Assembly: GCA_964444825.1 (NCBI GenBank)
Contig: CAYUIS010000012.1
Location: 1 to 58,594 of the forward strand
From: CAYUIS01 sp964444825
GTDB taxonomy: Bacteria > Chloroflexota > Anaerolineae > B4-G1
Length of the DNA stretch: 58,594 bases
Direction of reading: 5' to 3'
A program made the position numbers and the translations under genes. The notes under the pieces are model-generated. The model saw only the letters and a program-made list of their open reading frames with translations, did no database searches and had not been told where the DNA came from. Positions 1 through 7,215 of the stretch are shown piece after piece (the first letter of the stretch is position 1; every line of letters starts with the position of its first letter).

Positions 1-158
1 CTTGTTATCCCAACTACCACGTGGCTAGACAGCCGCAGCCTCTCTTGGCCTCTGCGGCAGCAAGCGCCAGCCCTGCCGCAAGTCGGCGCAATTGTACCAA
101 TTATGGTGATTTCGCGCAAGCGTCTATCCCGAATCGTCTCAATCTATAGCTCCCCCCA

Positions 159-186
159 TTGCACGCGTCGCGATTTGCTATATAAT
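159..186 (+). promoter_or_regulatory. Probable sigma70-type promoter of the aminotransferase gene
   Basis: TTGCAC at 159-164 and a perfect TATAAT at 181-186 are separated by 16 bp and lie about 60 bp upstream of the aminotransferase start at 246. No other gene is visible in positions 1-245. The call rests on hexamer match and spacing only. Confidence 0.5.
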
Positions 187-245
187 GCCCGTGTCCTATT
201 CCAACAGCCAACGAAATCCAGATTCCAAAAGGGAGCGGGTCAACG

Positions 246-1340
246 ATGGCAACATCCGAACCATTGATCAAATTGACGCGGGGCGTGCCCCCACCAGAGA
301 GCTTTCCTACCTCGCAACTATCCGAGTGCGCGGTAGCTGCGTTGGCCAAGCACGGCGACGTGGTGCTCCAATACGGTTCGTCGCGTGGCTTTGCGCCGCT
401 GCGCACTGCTATCGCCCAGGACAGCGGTGCAGACGAAGGGCAGATCATCGTCGGCCAGGGATCCCTGGAACTGCTGGACCTGTGCGCGCGGATGCTGATC
501 GAGCCTGGAGACGTCGCCTACGCCGAACAACCCTCCTACGACCGTACGCTGGTGGTCCTGCGACGAGTGGGGGCGCAGGTCGTCGGTTTCCCTCTGGAGA
601 ACGACGGCCCGAACGTGGAGGCACTGGAAACCCGCTTGAGGAGCGGCGAGAAGCCCGCGCTCTTCTACCTAGTTCCCGATTTCCAGAACCCCAGCGGCAC
701 AGTGCTGTCCGGCGCCAAGCGTCAGCGGATCGCAGAACTCGCTCGCGAGTATGAATTCTGGCTTGTCGAGGACATTCCGTACCGCAGATTGAGGTACCGA
801 GGAGAGGACCTGCCCACCCTGCACGAGCTGGCACCAGAGCGCGTCATCCAGATGTCCTCGTTCAGCAAGCTGATCTGTCCCGGCCTGCGGGTCGGCTATG
901 TCACTCTGCCCGATCCGCTCGTGGACGGAATGGCCAAGATGGCCGAGGATACATACATCAGCCCCAGCTTTGTGAATCAGGCCATAATTGCCGAGTATAT
1001 GGAGCGCGGCTGGTTAGCGCCTCAGATCGCCCAATTGAAGGAACTCTACGAACCACGCCTGAATGCGATGCTCCAAGCCCTGGAGGCACATTTTGCGGGC
1101 CTAGCCACCTGGCGCAGGCCGGATGGGGGGTTCTTTGTAGGTATGACGCTGAGCGCCGACATCAAGGCGGAGCGGCTACTGCAGGCTGGACGCGAGGCAA
1201 ACCTGGCGCTGACGGACGGGCGTAGCTTTTTTGCCGACGGTGAAGGCGACAGGTTCGTCCGGCTGCCGTTCTGCGCCCTGACGCCGGAGGAGATCGAGGA
1301 AGGCATTGGGCGCTTAGCCAAGGTTGTACAGAGCCTATGA
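246..1340 (+). CDS. PLP-dependent aminotransferase, class I/II (MocR/LysN-like)
   Basis: A 364-residue fold-type I aminotransferase. Visible landmarks are the substrate/PLP segment VPDFQNPSG, the aspartate-containing strand VEDIPYRR and the Schiff-base lysine in SSFSK (about K208), followed by GLRVGY. The C-terminal small domain ends normally. The length fits the stand-alone 2-aminoadipate/aromatic aminotransferase group rather than MocR regulators, which carry an N-terminal HTH missing here. Family members move amino groups between amino acids and 2-oxoglutarate in the cytoplasm. The downstream IorAB and acyl-CoA synthetase suggest it supplies aryl or branched 2-oxoacids; the substrate cannot be read from sequence. 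The ATG at 246 is chosen because it begins just before the conserved N-terminal helix, with a weak GGGAG upstream. Confidence 0.85.
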   Translation: MATSEPLIKLTRGVPPPESFPTSQLSECAVAALAKHGDVVLQYGSSRGFAPLRTAIAQDSGADEGQIIVGQGSLELLDLCARMLIEPGDVAYAEQPSYDRTLVVLRRVGAQVVGFPLENDGPNVEALETRLRSGEKPALFYLVPDFQNPSGTVLSGAKRQRIAELAREYEFWLVEDIPYRRLRYRGEDLPTLHELAPERVIQMSSFSKLICPGLRVGYVTLPDPLVDGMAKMAEDTYISPSFVNQAIIAEYMERGWLAPQIAQLKELYEPRLNAMLQALEAHFAGLATWRRPDGGFFVGMTLSADIKAERLLQAGREANLALTDGRSFFADGEGDRFVRLPFCALTPEEIEEGIGRLAKVVQSL

Positions 1341-1495
1341 ATTATCCTAGTTCTGACGGCTCGCCTGAGGGCTTCGATCGCGATTCGCCTAGGGCCTCTC
1401 CGAAACCTTGCCCAGAGTTCCCCACTACAAGGGTCCCGCTGCCGAATTCACTTGATTGCAGGAGAGGTTACAGTTGAGAGAAAAAGAGGTGGATG

Positions 1496-1829
1496 ATGTC
1501 TCTCAAAACCTCCCCGATGCAGCCGATTCCTGAGCTCACAGAGCGCATTACCAGAGCAGCCGATTTACTCAAGAGTTGCGGTAAGCAGCGAACCGATCCT
1601 GACTGAACAGCATATCGTCGATGCCGCTTATGTGAGCGGCCCACACCTTGTGAACAGCGAGGAGGACTATGGTGTGGATTGGCTTGGTCCCGTTCTTCCT
1701 GACAGCAGTTGGTAAGCTCGGCGGGTTGATGCCTGCGATGTGACACGGTCTGAAATCCATTGGGCACAGAGAATGGCAGTCTGCCCTCAGGTTTTGGCGG
1801 AGGTGTAGGTTGGAAACAAAGATGATCAC
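1496..1829 (+). pseudogene. Decayed IS1182-family transposase remnant, internally deleted
   Basis: Two pieces of an IS1182-type DDE transposase survive. The ATG at 1496 opens a segment reading MSLKTSPMQPIPELTERITR, which resembles the family N-terminus (MSLxPQPIPPIPEETxRV). From about 1575, in a different frame, comes the late catalytic region, with EQHIVDAAYV, then DYGVDWLGPVLPDSSW, then DVTRSEIHWAQ and VCPQ. A TAA at 1713-1715 stands where the family normally has Gln (SWQA), and a TAG lies at 1806-1808. About 300 codons between the pieces are missing. The reading continues towards the assembly gap, so the element's 3' end is probably inside it. The product is certainly not functional. The family call is from remembered motif patterns, not a search. 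Confidence 0.75.
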
Positions 1830-1929
1830 NNNNNNNNNNNNNNNNNNNNNNNNNNNNNNNNNNNNNNNNNNNNNNNNNNNNNNNNNNNNNNNNNNNNNNN
1901 NNNNNNNNNNNNNNNNNNNNNNNNNNNNN
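1830..1929. other. Assembly gap of exactly 100 N
   Basis: A run of exactly 100 N is a conventional placeholder for a gap of unknown size. It separates the transposase remnant from the interior of iorA. Judging by family length, roughly the first 130 codons of iorA and the 3' end of the insertion element are missing here. Confidence 0.95.
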
Positions 1930-3453
1930 TTTGCCATCATGTCCGATATGCCTATGCTGGAACCGGCCTCGGTTGCGGATGCATATGAATTGGTCCAGGT
2001 GGCTTTCGACCTGTCTGAACGGACAGGAACCCCAGTCTTTGTCCGGCTTGTAACCGGGACTTCTAATTCCCATGCACCGGTTGCAGTGGAGGAGCCGGTT
2101 CCTCCTGCTGAGCGAGAGGTGGTATTGGAGAGAGATATCAACAAGTATACCAAGGCCGGCGCAGCGATCTGCACCACTCAGCATCGTGACCTCATAGCCC
2201 GCCTGGCACATGCGGGTGAGATCATCCACGAGATGGGCCTGAATCAGCTTCAACTGGGGGAAGAACCAGGCGGGCTGGGCATTATCACCGCGGGCGCGGT
2301 ATCTGCCTACCTGGACGAGGGGTTTGAGATTGCTGCCCGCTTCGGGTTTGATACAGACGCCGTCTCGGTCTTGCGCATCGTCGCCACCAACCCCTTCCCC
2401 GCCGAAGAGGTGCGCGAACTGCTGAATCAATGCGACACCGTCCTCGTTCTGGAAGAGCTGGAGCCCTACATCGAGCGTGGCGTCATCATCGAAGCCTACC
2501 GGCTCGGCTTCCAGGGCCGCATCGTCGGCAAGCTGGACGGGGGCCAGGCCCAAGCTGCCCTGAGCCGCGTCGGCGAGTACAGCGTCGAGCAGGTCGTTCT
2601 GGGCATCGGCGAGGCGCTAGACCTGTCCGTTCCTGATGATCTTTTCCGCGGAATGGAGGAGGCTGAGTCTCTAGCTGCCCAAAGGCCGATCGCGTGCTGC
2701 CCCGGCTGCCCCCACATGGGGACCTACATGGCGATCAACAAGACCCTCAAGAAAATGAGACTCGGTAAGGACGACGTGATGGTGACTGGCGACATCGGCT
2801 GCACCATCCTGGGCATGAACCCGCCGTTTTACACCATCTGGAACGAGATCTCTATGGGCGCCAGCGTCAGTCTGGCGCAGGGCTACGTCCACGCCGGGAT
2901 CAAGACACCCGTCATCGCCACTATCGGTGATTCTACCTTCTTCCACGGAGGCATCCCGGGGCTGGTCAATGCTGTTCAGTTCCAGGTAGATATGACTCTG
3001 ATCATCATGGACAATGGCTGGACCGCTATGACCGGTATGCAGGTCAACCCAGGTACCGCTGAGTGCTTCCAGGCTTCCGGCAGCTACCAGGTCGACATCG
3101 CCAAGCTCGTCGAGGGTCTGGGGGTCGAGCACTTTTTCATCGTCGACCCCTACCAATTGGATGAGTATGTGACGACGCTTCAGCAGGCGCTGACGCTTCC
3201 CGGCGTAAAGGTCATACTCTCGCGCCAAGAGTGCGCGATCCAGGCGCAGCGGCGAGGGCTCAAGGCCGGCAGTGTTTCCGTTATCCCCGAGAACTGCACC
3301 CTGTGCAAGCGCTGCATCATCGAAACCGGCTGCCCCGCTATCCAGCTCGGAGAGGAGTCTATCTCTATCGACGCGGCTCTGTGCTATGGCTGCGGTCTGT
3401 GTGCTCAGGTCTGCAATTTCGAAGCCATAGAGATCGAGAGGGAGGCCGTCTGA
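1930..3453 (+). CDS. iorA: Indolepyruvate ferredoxin oxidoreductase, alpha subunit (5' end lost in gap)
   Basis: About 507 residues are visible; the N-terminal pyrimidine-binding part is missing. The protein enters at the end of the first domain (LEPASVADAYELV...SERTGTPVFVRL), then shows CCPGCPHMGTY and the thiamine-diphosphate motif GDSTFFHGG...MDNGWTAMTG. It ends with two ferredoxin clusters (CTLCKRCIIETGCP and CYGCGLCAQVC). This architecture is typical of IorA, which with IorB decarboxylates aryl (or branched) pyruvates to acyl-CoA and reduces ferredoxin. It is cytoplasmic and oxygen-sensitive in known members. The stop overlaps the iorB start (TGATG). A TTG at 1810 before the gap happens to be in frame but lies within the transposase remnant, so the true start is taken to be in the gap. 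Confidence 0.92.
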   Translation, partial: FAIMSDMPMLEPASVADAYELVQVAFDLSERTGTPVFVRLVTGTSNSHAPVAVEEPVPPAEREVVLERDINKYTKAGAAICTTQHRDLIARLAHAGEIIHEMGLNQLQLGEEPGGLGIITAGAVSAYLDEGFEIAARFGFDTDAVSVLRIVATNPFPAEEVRELLNQCDTVLVLEELEPYIERGVIIEAYRLGFQGRIVGKLDGGQAQAALSRVGEYSVEQVVLGIGEALDLSVPDDLFRGMEEAESLAAQRPIACCPGCPHMGTYMAINKTLKKMRLGKDDVMVTGDIGCTILGMNPPFYTIWNEISMGASVSLAQGYVHAGIKTPVIATIGDSTFFHGGIPGLVNAVQFQVDMTLIIMDNGWTAMTGMQVNPGTAECFQASGSYQVDIAKLVEGLGVEHFFIVDPYQLDEYVTTLQQALTLPGVKVILSRQECAIQAQRRGLKAGSVSVIPENCTLCKRCIIETGCPAIQLGEESISIDAALCYGCGLCAQVCNFEAIEIEREAV

Positions 3454-4115
3454 TGAACCAAGCAAAACGTAGCCCGCAACATGCGACTCGTTCCATATCC
3501 GACGATTCAGGTCTCACTTTCTACGACGTGTACCTGGTCGGCGTCGGCGGCCAGGGCATCCTCACCATCGGCGACCTGATTGCCGAGGCGGCGATTCTCC
3601 AGAGCATTCCTGTAAGCTTCTACCCGACCAAGGGCATGGCCCAGCGAGGCGGGACGGTCAAGGCAAGGATCCGCCTGGGGCGCGAGCCGGTGGGGCCGAT
3701 CATCCCGCAGAAAGGCGCCGACCTGGTGATCGCGATGGAGGTCTCCGAGGCGCTCAGGGCTGTGCAATTTATCAAGCCCGGCGGCGACTTTTTGCTGTAC
3801 GGCCACGTCTGGCCGCCGACGGCCGTCATGCTCGGCAAAGCCCCTTATCCGGAGCTGGAGCAGGTGCTGGAGCAGGTTCAGAACGCCGGCGCGGTCGTCC
3901 ACCACCTGGACCCTGAGCGCCGACCATTGCACGAGGGTGTCCCTGTCCCAGCGAACATCTTTGTCCTGGGCGCAGCTCTGGGCGGCATGGGCCTGGACGA
4001 ATTGCTCGACCCCTCCGCGGTCCAAGAACTCGTCCGTACGCGCTGGGCCCGAAGCATCGAGCAGAACACGCTGGCATTTGAGGCGGGATTGGCGGCAATG
4101 AAAAACGAACGATGA
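3453..4115 (+). CDS. iorB: Indolepyruvate ferredoxin oxidoreductase, beta subunit
   Basis: A 220-residue protein with the gamma-type oxidoreductase domain of 2-oxoacid:ferredoxin oxidoreductases: YLVGVGGQGILTIG near residue 30, then FYPTKGMAQRGGTV and the conserved ADLVIAMEVSEALR. It pairs with IorA to bind CoA and complete oxidative decarboxylation of 2-oxoacids. The ATG at 3453 overlaps the iorA stop by one base (TGATG), which implies translational coupling. The 4-base overlap with the next gene (ATGA) continues the operon. The N-terminal extension of about 25 residues before the first beta strand is slightly longer than usual. Confidence 0.92.
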   Translation: MNQAKRSPQHATRSISDDSGLTFYDVYLVGVGGQGILTIGDLIAEAAILQSIPVSFYPTKGMAQRGGTVKARIRLGREPVGPIIPQKGADLVIAMEVSEALRAVQFIKPGGDFLLYGHVWPPTAVMLGKAPYPELEQVLEQVQNAGAVVHHLDPERRPLHEGVPVPANIFVLGAALGGMGLDELLDPSAVQELVRTRWARSIEQNTLAFEAGLAAMKNER

Positions 4116-6217
4116 CAAATGAGCAAACGGAGAATCGAGATCCGACGTTGAAGACAAGCATCGACAAGTTGTTCTACCCGCGGGGCGTAGCCGTCATCGG
4201 TTCAGCATCCGAGGGCAAGCTGGGCTACGAACTCATCCGCCAGATGCTGAACGGCGGCTACCGCGACGTCTTCGTGGTCAACCCCAAGGCGCGCGGTGCT
4301 CTCTCCGTGCCTGGCTACGACGCCATATCCAAGATCGACCACCCGGTCGACCTGGCCGTCGTTGTCTCTCCACCAGCGACCGTGCCCGGCGTGCTGGACG
4401 AATGCGGCCGGGCTGGCGTGGGGGCAGCCGTGATCATCACAGCCGGGTTTTCCGAGGTCGGCAACCATGTGGGAGAGGAAGAGATCAAACGTGCCGCACA
4501 ACAACACGGCATCCGCTTCGTCGGTCCCAACTGCGCCGGCATCCTAAACACCGAGAATTGCCTGTTCCCGACACTGGAGACCCATCCGCCAGCCGGAGGG
4601 GCGGCGCTAGTGGCCCAAAGTGGGGCCGTGGGCGGCATCTTTCTGGCCTGGGCCAAACAACACGGACTAGGCGTGTCCAAGTTCGTCAGCTACGGCAACC
4701 GGGGTGACCTGAGCGAGATCGATTTCCTGAACTACCTGGCGAGTGACCCCGAGACCCAGGTCGTGGCGCTGTACATCGAGAGCGTGGCCAACGGGCGAAG
4801 GTTTATGGAGGCAGTGCAAACCTGCGCCAACCAGAAACCGGTCGTTGTCATCAAGGCTGGCCACACCCAATCGGGACAGCGGGCTACCCTCTCCCATACC
4901 GGCTCTATGGCTGGCGCGGACGCCGTCTACGATGCCGCGCTGCGTGTGTCCGGGGCCATCCGGGTCCGCACTATCGAGGAGATGTTCGACCTGTGCAAAG
5001 GCTTCCTGTCAGTACCGCTGCCGAAGGGACGGCGCGTCGCCGTCGTCACCAACTCGGGCGGCCCAGGCGTCCTGGCTGCCGATTGGGCCGAGGCGGTAGG
5101 GCTTGACGTGGCCGAGCCCAGTTCAAAGGTGCAGGCGCAGTTGGGCGAGTTCCTCCCGGCGCACTGTGCGTTCAAAAACCCCATTGACCTGACCGTCGAG
5201 GGGACGGAGATGGGGTACCGCGAGACACTCCTGGCTCTGCTGCAAGAGTTCGACGCGGTGCTGGCGCTGAACATCGCGCCCCCATACCTGGACTCGATGC
5301 CGTTGGCGCGGGGGATTTGCGACGCCGCCGAGCAGGCCGCAGCGTGGGGCGACAAGGTTGTCGTGGCCAGCTTCCTACCTGAGTGGGTTGTAGAGGAGAG
5401 CGTGCCCTACCTGGAGGAACGTGGCGTGCCCAACTTTGCCACCGGCGAGCGGGCCGCAGTAGCCCTGAAACATATGGCCGACCACCGGGCACAGAAGACC
5501 TCCCACAGAGCAAACAGCCGGTCCCTGCTAAAGTTCCCCTACAAGCAAAGGCGACTGCCCGGCGTGGACGAGATGCTGGAGCCGGAGGCTATGGCGTGGC
5601 TGCGGGAGCAGGGCATTCCAGTGCCGGATTTCCGCTTCGGGGCCACGTGCGAGGAGTCGGTGCAGGGCTGCCGTGAGATTGGCTACCCGGTGGTGATGAA
5701 AGTCGTCTCGCCCGACATCTTGCATAAATCGGACGGCGGCGGCGTTGTCCTGAACGTTCGCAACGACGATGCGGCGCGGGCCGCGTTCGAGACCATCGAA
5801 CGGGCAGCAGCGGGCAAGGACTTTCGAGGGGCCATCATCTACCCTATGATCGGAGACGCCCAGGAGGTCTTGCTGGGGCTGTCGCGCGACCCGAATTTTG
5901 GACCGGTCGTCGCCTTCGGGCTAGGAGGCATCTACACCGAAATCTGGCGTGACATCTCGCTGCGTGTGGCTCCGGTGGATCGTGTCGAAGCGGAGGCCAT
6001 GATCCGGGAGATCAGGTCGCTGCCCCTGCTCGAGGGTGCCCGAGGCCAAGCGCCTCGCGACCTGGATGCGCTGGCCGACGTCCTGGTCACCTTCTCAGAG
6101 CTTCCCTTCCGGTACCCCGAGATCGACGAGGTAGACCTGAACCCGGTCTTTTTGTTCTCGGAGGGGCTGGTGGTGGGGGACGTGCGCATTATACGTCAAA
6201 GGGACTTGCATCAATAA
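4112..6217 (+). CDS. ADP-forming acyl-CoA synthetase (alpha-beta fusion)
   Basis: A 701-residue single-chain acetate/acyl-CoA ligase (ADP-forming). Residues about 10-140 form the CoA-binding Rossmann domain (FYPRGVAVIGSASEGKLG). Residues about 150-460 form the succinyl-CoA-ligase-like domains with the phosphohistidine motif LSHTGSMAG (H262). From about 480 onward there is an ATP-grasp domain with YPVVMKVVSPDILHKSDGGG. Known members hydrolyse acyl-CoA to the acid while making ATP from ADP and phosphate. Here it overlaps iorB by four bases and would harvest the acyl-CoA made by IorAB, completing amino-acid fermentation with substrate-level phosphorylation. Acyl specificity cannot be told. The fused order alpha then beta is common in bacteria and some archaea. 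Confidence 0.92.
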   Translation: MTNEQTENRDPTLKTSIDKLFYPRGVAVIGSASEGKLGYELIRQMLNGGYRDVFVVNPKARGALSVPGYDAISKIDHPVDLAVVVSPPATVPGVLDECGRAGVGAAVIITAGFSEVGNHVGEEEIKRAAQQHGIRFVGPNCAGILNTENCLFPTLETHPPAGGAALVAQSGAVGGIFLAWAKQHGLGVSKFVSYGNRGDLSEIDFLNYLASDPETQVVALYIESVANGRRFMEAVQTCANQKPVVVIKAGHTQSGQRATLSHTGSMAGADAVYDAALRVSGAIRVRTIEEMFDLCKGFLSVPLPKGRRVAVVTNSGGPGVLAADWAEAVGLDVAEPSSKVQAQLGEFLPAHCAFKNPIDLTVEGTEMGYRETLLALLQEFDAVLALNIAPPYLDSMPLARGICDAAEQAAAWGDKVVVASFLPEWVVEESVPYLEERGVPNFATGERAAVALKHMADHRAQKTSHRANSRSLLKFPYKQRRLPGVDEMLEPEAMAWLREQGIPVPDFRFGATCEESVQGCREIGYPVVMKVVSPDILHKSDGGGVVLNVRNDDAARAAFETIERAAAGKDFRGAIIYPMIGDAQEVLLGLSRDPNFGPVVAFGLGGIYTEIWRDISLRVAPVDRVEAEAMIREIRSLPLLEGARGQAPRDLDALADVLVTFSELPFRYPEIDEVDLNPVFLFSEGLVVGDVRIIRQRDLHQ

Positions 6218-6230
6218 GGAGACAGTGATA

Positions 6231-7160
6231 ATGTCTGACTTCAAAGATAAGGATATCCTCGACGGGGCGCAATTCACCCGCGAGGAACTGGAGCACATCA
6301 TAAACATAGCTGCCGATATGCGGGAGCGGCTGGAGAACAACCACTCATTGGACCTCTTGAGGGGGTACGTCCTGGGCGCGCTGTTTTTCGAGCCCAGCAC
6401 CCGCACCCGTCTGTCGTTCGAGGCGGCGATGAACCGGTTGGGCGGCAGCGTCGTGGGCTTTGCTTCGGCAAGCGCCTCCTCGACGGCAAAGGGCGAGTCG
6501 CTGGCCGACACGATCCGCACGGTGGATCAGTACGTGGACGTGATCGCCATGCGCCACCCCAAGATCGGCTCGGCCAGGGAGGCCGCCGAGGTAGCAAAGG
6601 CCCCGGTGATCAACGGAGGGGACGGAGCGGGCCAGCACCCCACCCAGGCGCTGCTAGACTTGTTCACCATCCAGACGGAGCGTGGTCAAGTGGATGGGAA
6701 CACGATCGCCCTGTGCGGCGATCTCAAAAACGGCCGGACGGTGCACTCGGGCGTCGAGCTCTACAAGCACTATGACTGTAAGCTGATCTTTGTCGCACCG
6801 CAGGCCCTCCAGATGCCGGTAGAGATCACGGCACGATTGAGGGAAGGGGGCATCCCGGTCGAGGAGACGAGCGATCTGGTAGCGGCTATGGCGGAGGCGG
6901 ACGTCCTGTATATGACGCGCATCCAAAAAGAGCGCTTTGACGATCCGGCGGAATATGAGCGACTCAAGGGCAGCTACGTGCTGACCCGCGAGATGGTGGA
7001 GCGGATCAAGCCGGACCTGACGGTCATGCACCCGCTGCCCCGGGTGGACGAGATCAACACCGATGTGGATGACCTGCCCGGCGCAGCCTACTTTCGCCAG
7101 ATGCAGAACGGCATGTATACCCGTATGGCGCTGATTGGATTGATCACGGGGACGATATAG
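6231..7160 (+). CDS. pyrB: Aspartate carbamoyltransferase, catalytic subunit
   Basis: A 309-residue transcarbamoylase with the full set of ATCase signatures: carbamoyl-phosphate loop FFEPSTRTRLSFEAA, mobile-loop lysine in TAKGESLADT, MRHPKIGSA, GGDGAGQHPTQALLDLF, GDLKNGRTVHS, LYMTRIQKER and MHPLPRVDEI. These match the pyrimidine-biosynthetic enzyme, which makes N-carbamoyl-aspartate, better than ornithine or YgeW-type relatives. The ATG at 6231 is preferred over an in-frame GTG at 6225 because AAGGAG (6216-6221) is spaced 9 bp from it. It lies 13 bp after the acyl-CoA synthetase and 55 bp before a molybdenum hydroxylase. No other pyr gene or pyrI lies nearby, which is an odd setting for a biosynthetic gene. 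Confidence 0.9.
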   Translation: MSDFKDKDILDGAQFTREELEHIINIAADMRERLENNHSLDLLRGYVLGALFFEPSTRTRLSFEAAMNRLGGSVVGFASASASSTAKGESLADTIRTVDQYVDVIAMRHPKIGSAREAAEVAKAPVINGGDGAGQHPTQALLDLFTIQTERGQVDGNTIALCGDLKNGRTVHSGVELYKHYDCKLIFVAPQALQMPVEITARLREGGIPVEETSDLVAAMAEADVLYMTRIQKERFDDPAEYERLKGSYVLTREMVERIKPDLTVMHPLPRVDEINTDVDDLPGAAYFRQMQNGMYTRMALIGLITGTI

Positions 7161-7215
7161 CCGGTGGACCGGATTGATCCCAGTCTGCCGATGTGACGGT
7201 CTGGAGAAAAAGTCT

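Noticed and set aside
1810..1829. TTG at 1810 after GGAGGTG giving METKMIT as the start of iorA or of a pyruvate:ferredoxin oxidoreductase (KMxTxDGN-like)
   Set aside because: The same bases continue the frame of the transposase remnant (VCPQ...GN), and the in-frame link to iorA depends on a placeholder gap of unknown size. Only seven residues are available.
1468..2553. Long open frame on the - strand running across the first gap
   Set aside because: It lies antisense to iorA and is partly made of N. The codons show no protein family features.
6231..7160. YgeW-type or catabolic carbamoyltransferase
   Set aside because: Motifs around the aspartate site (YMTRIQKER, HPLPRVDEI) are those of genuine aspartate carbamoyltransferase. 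A catabolic role is left as a question only.
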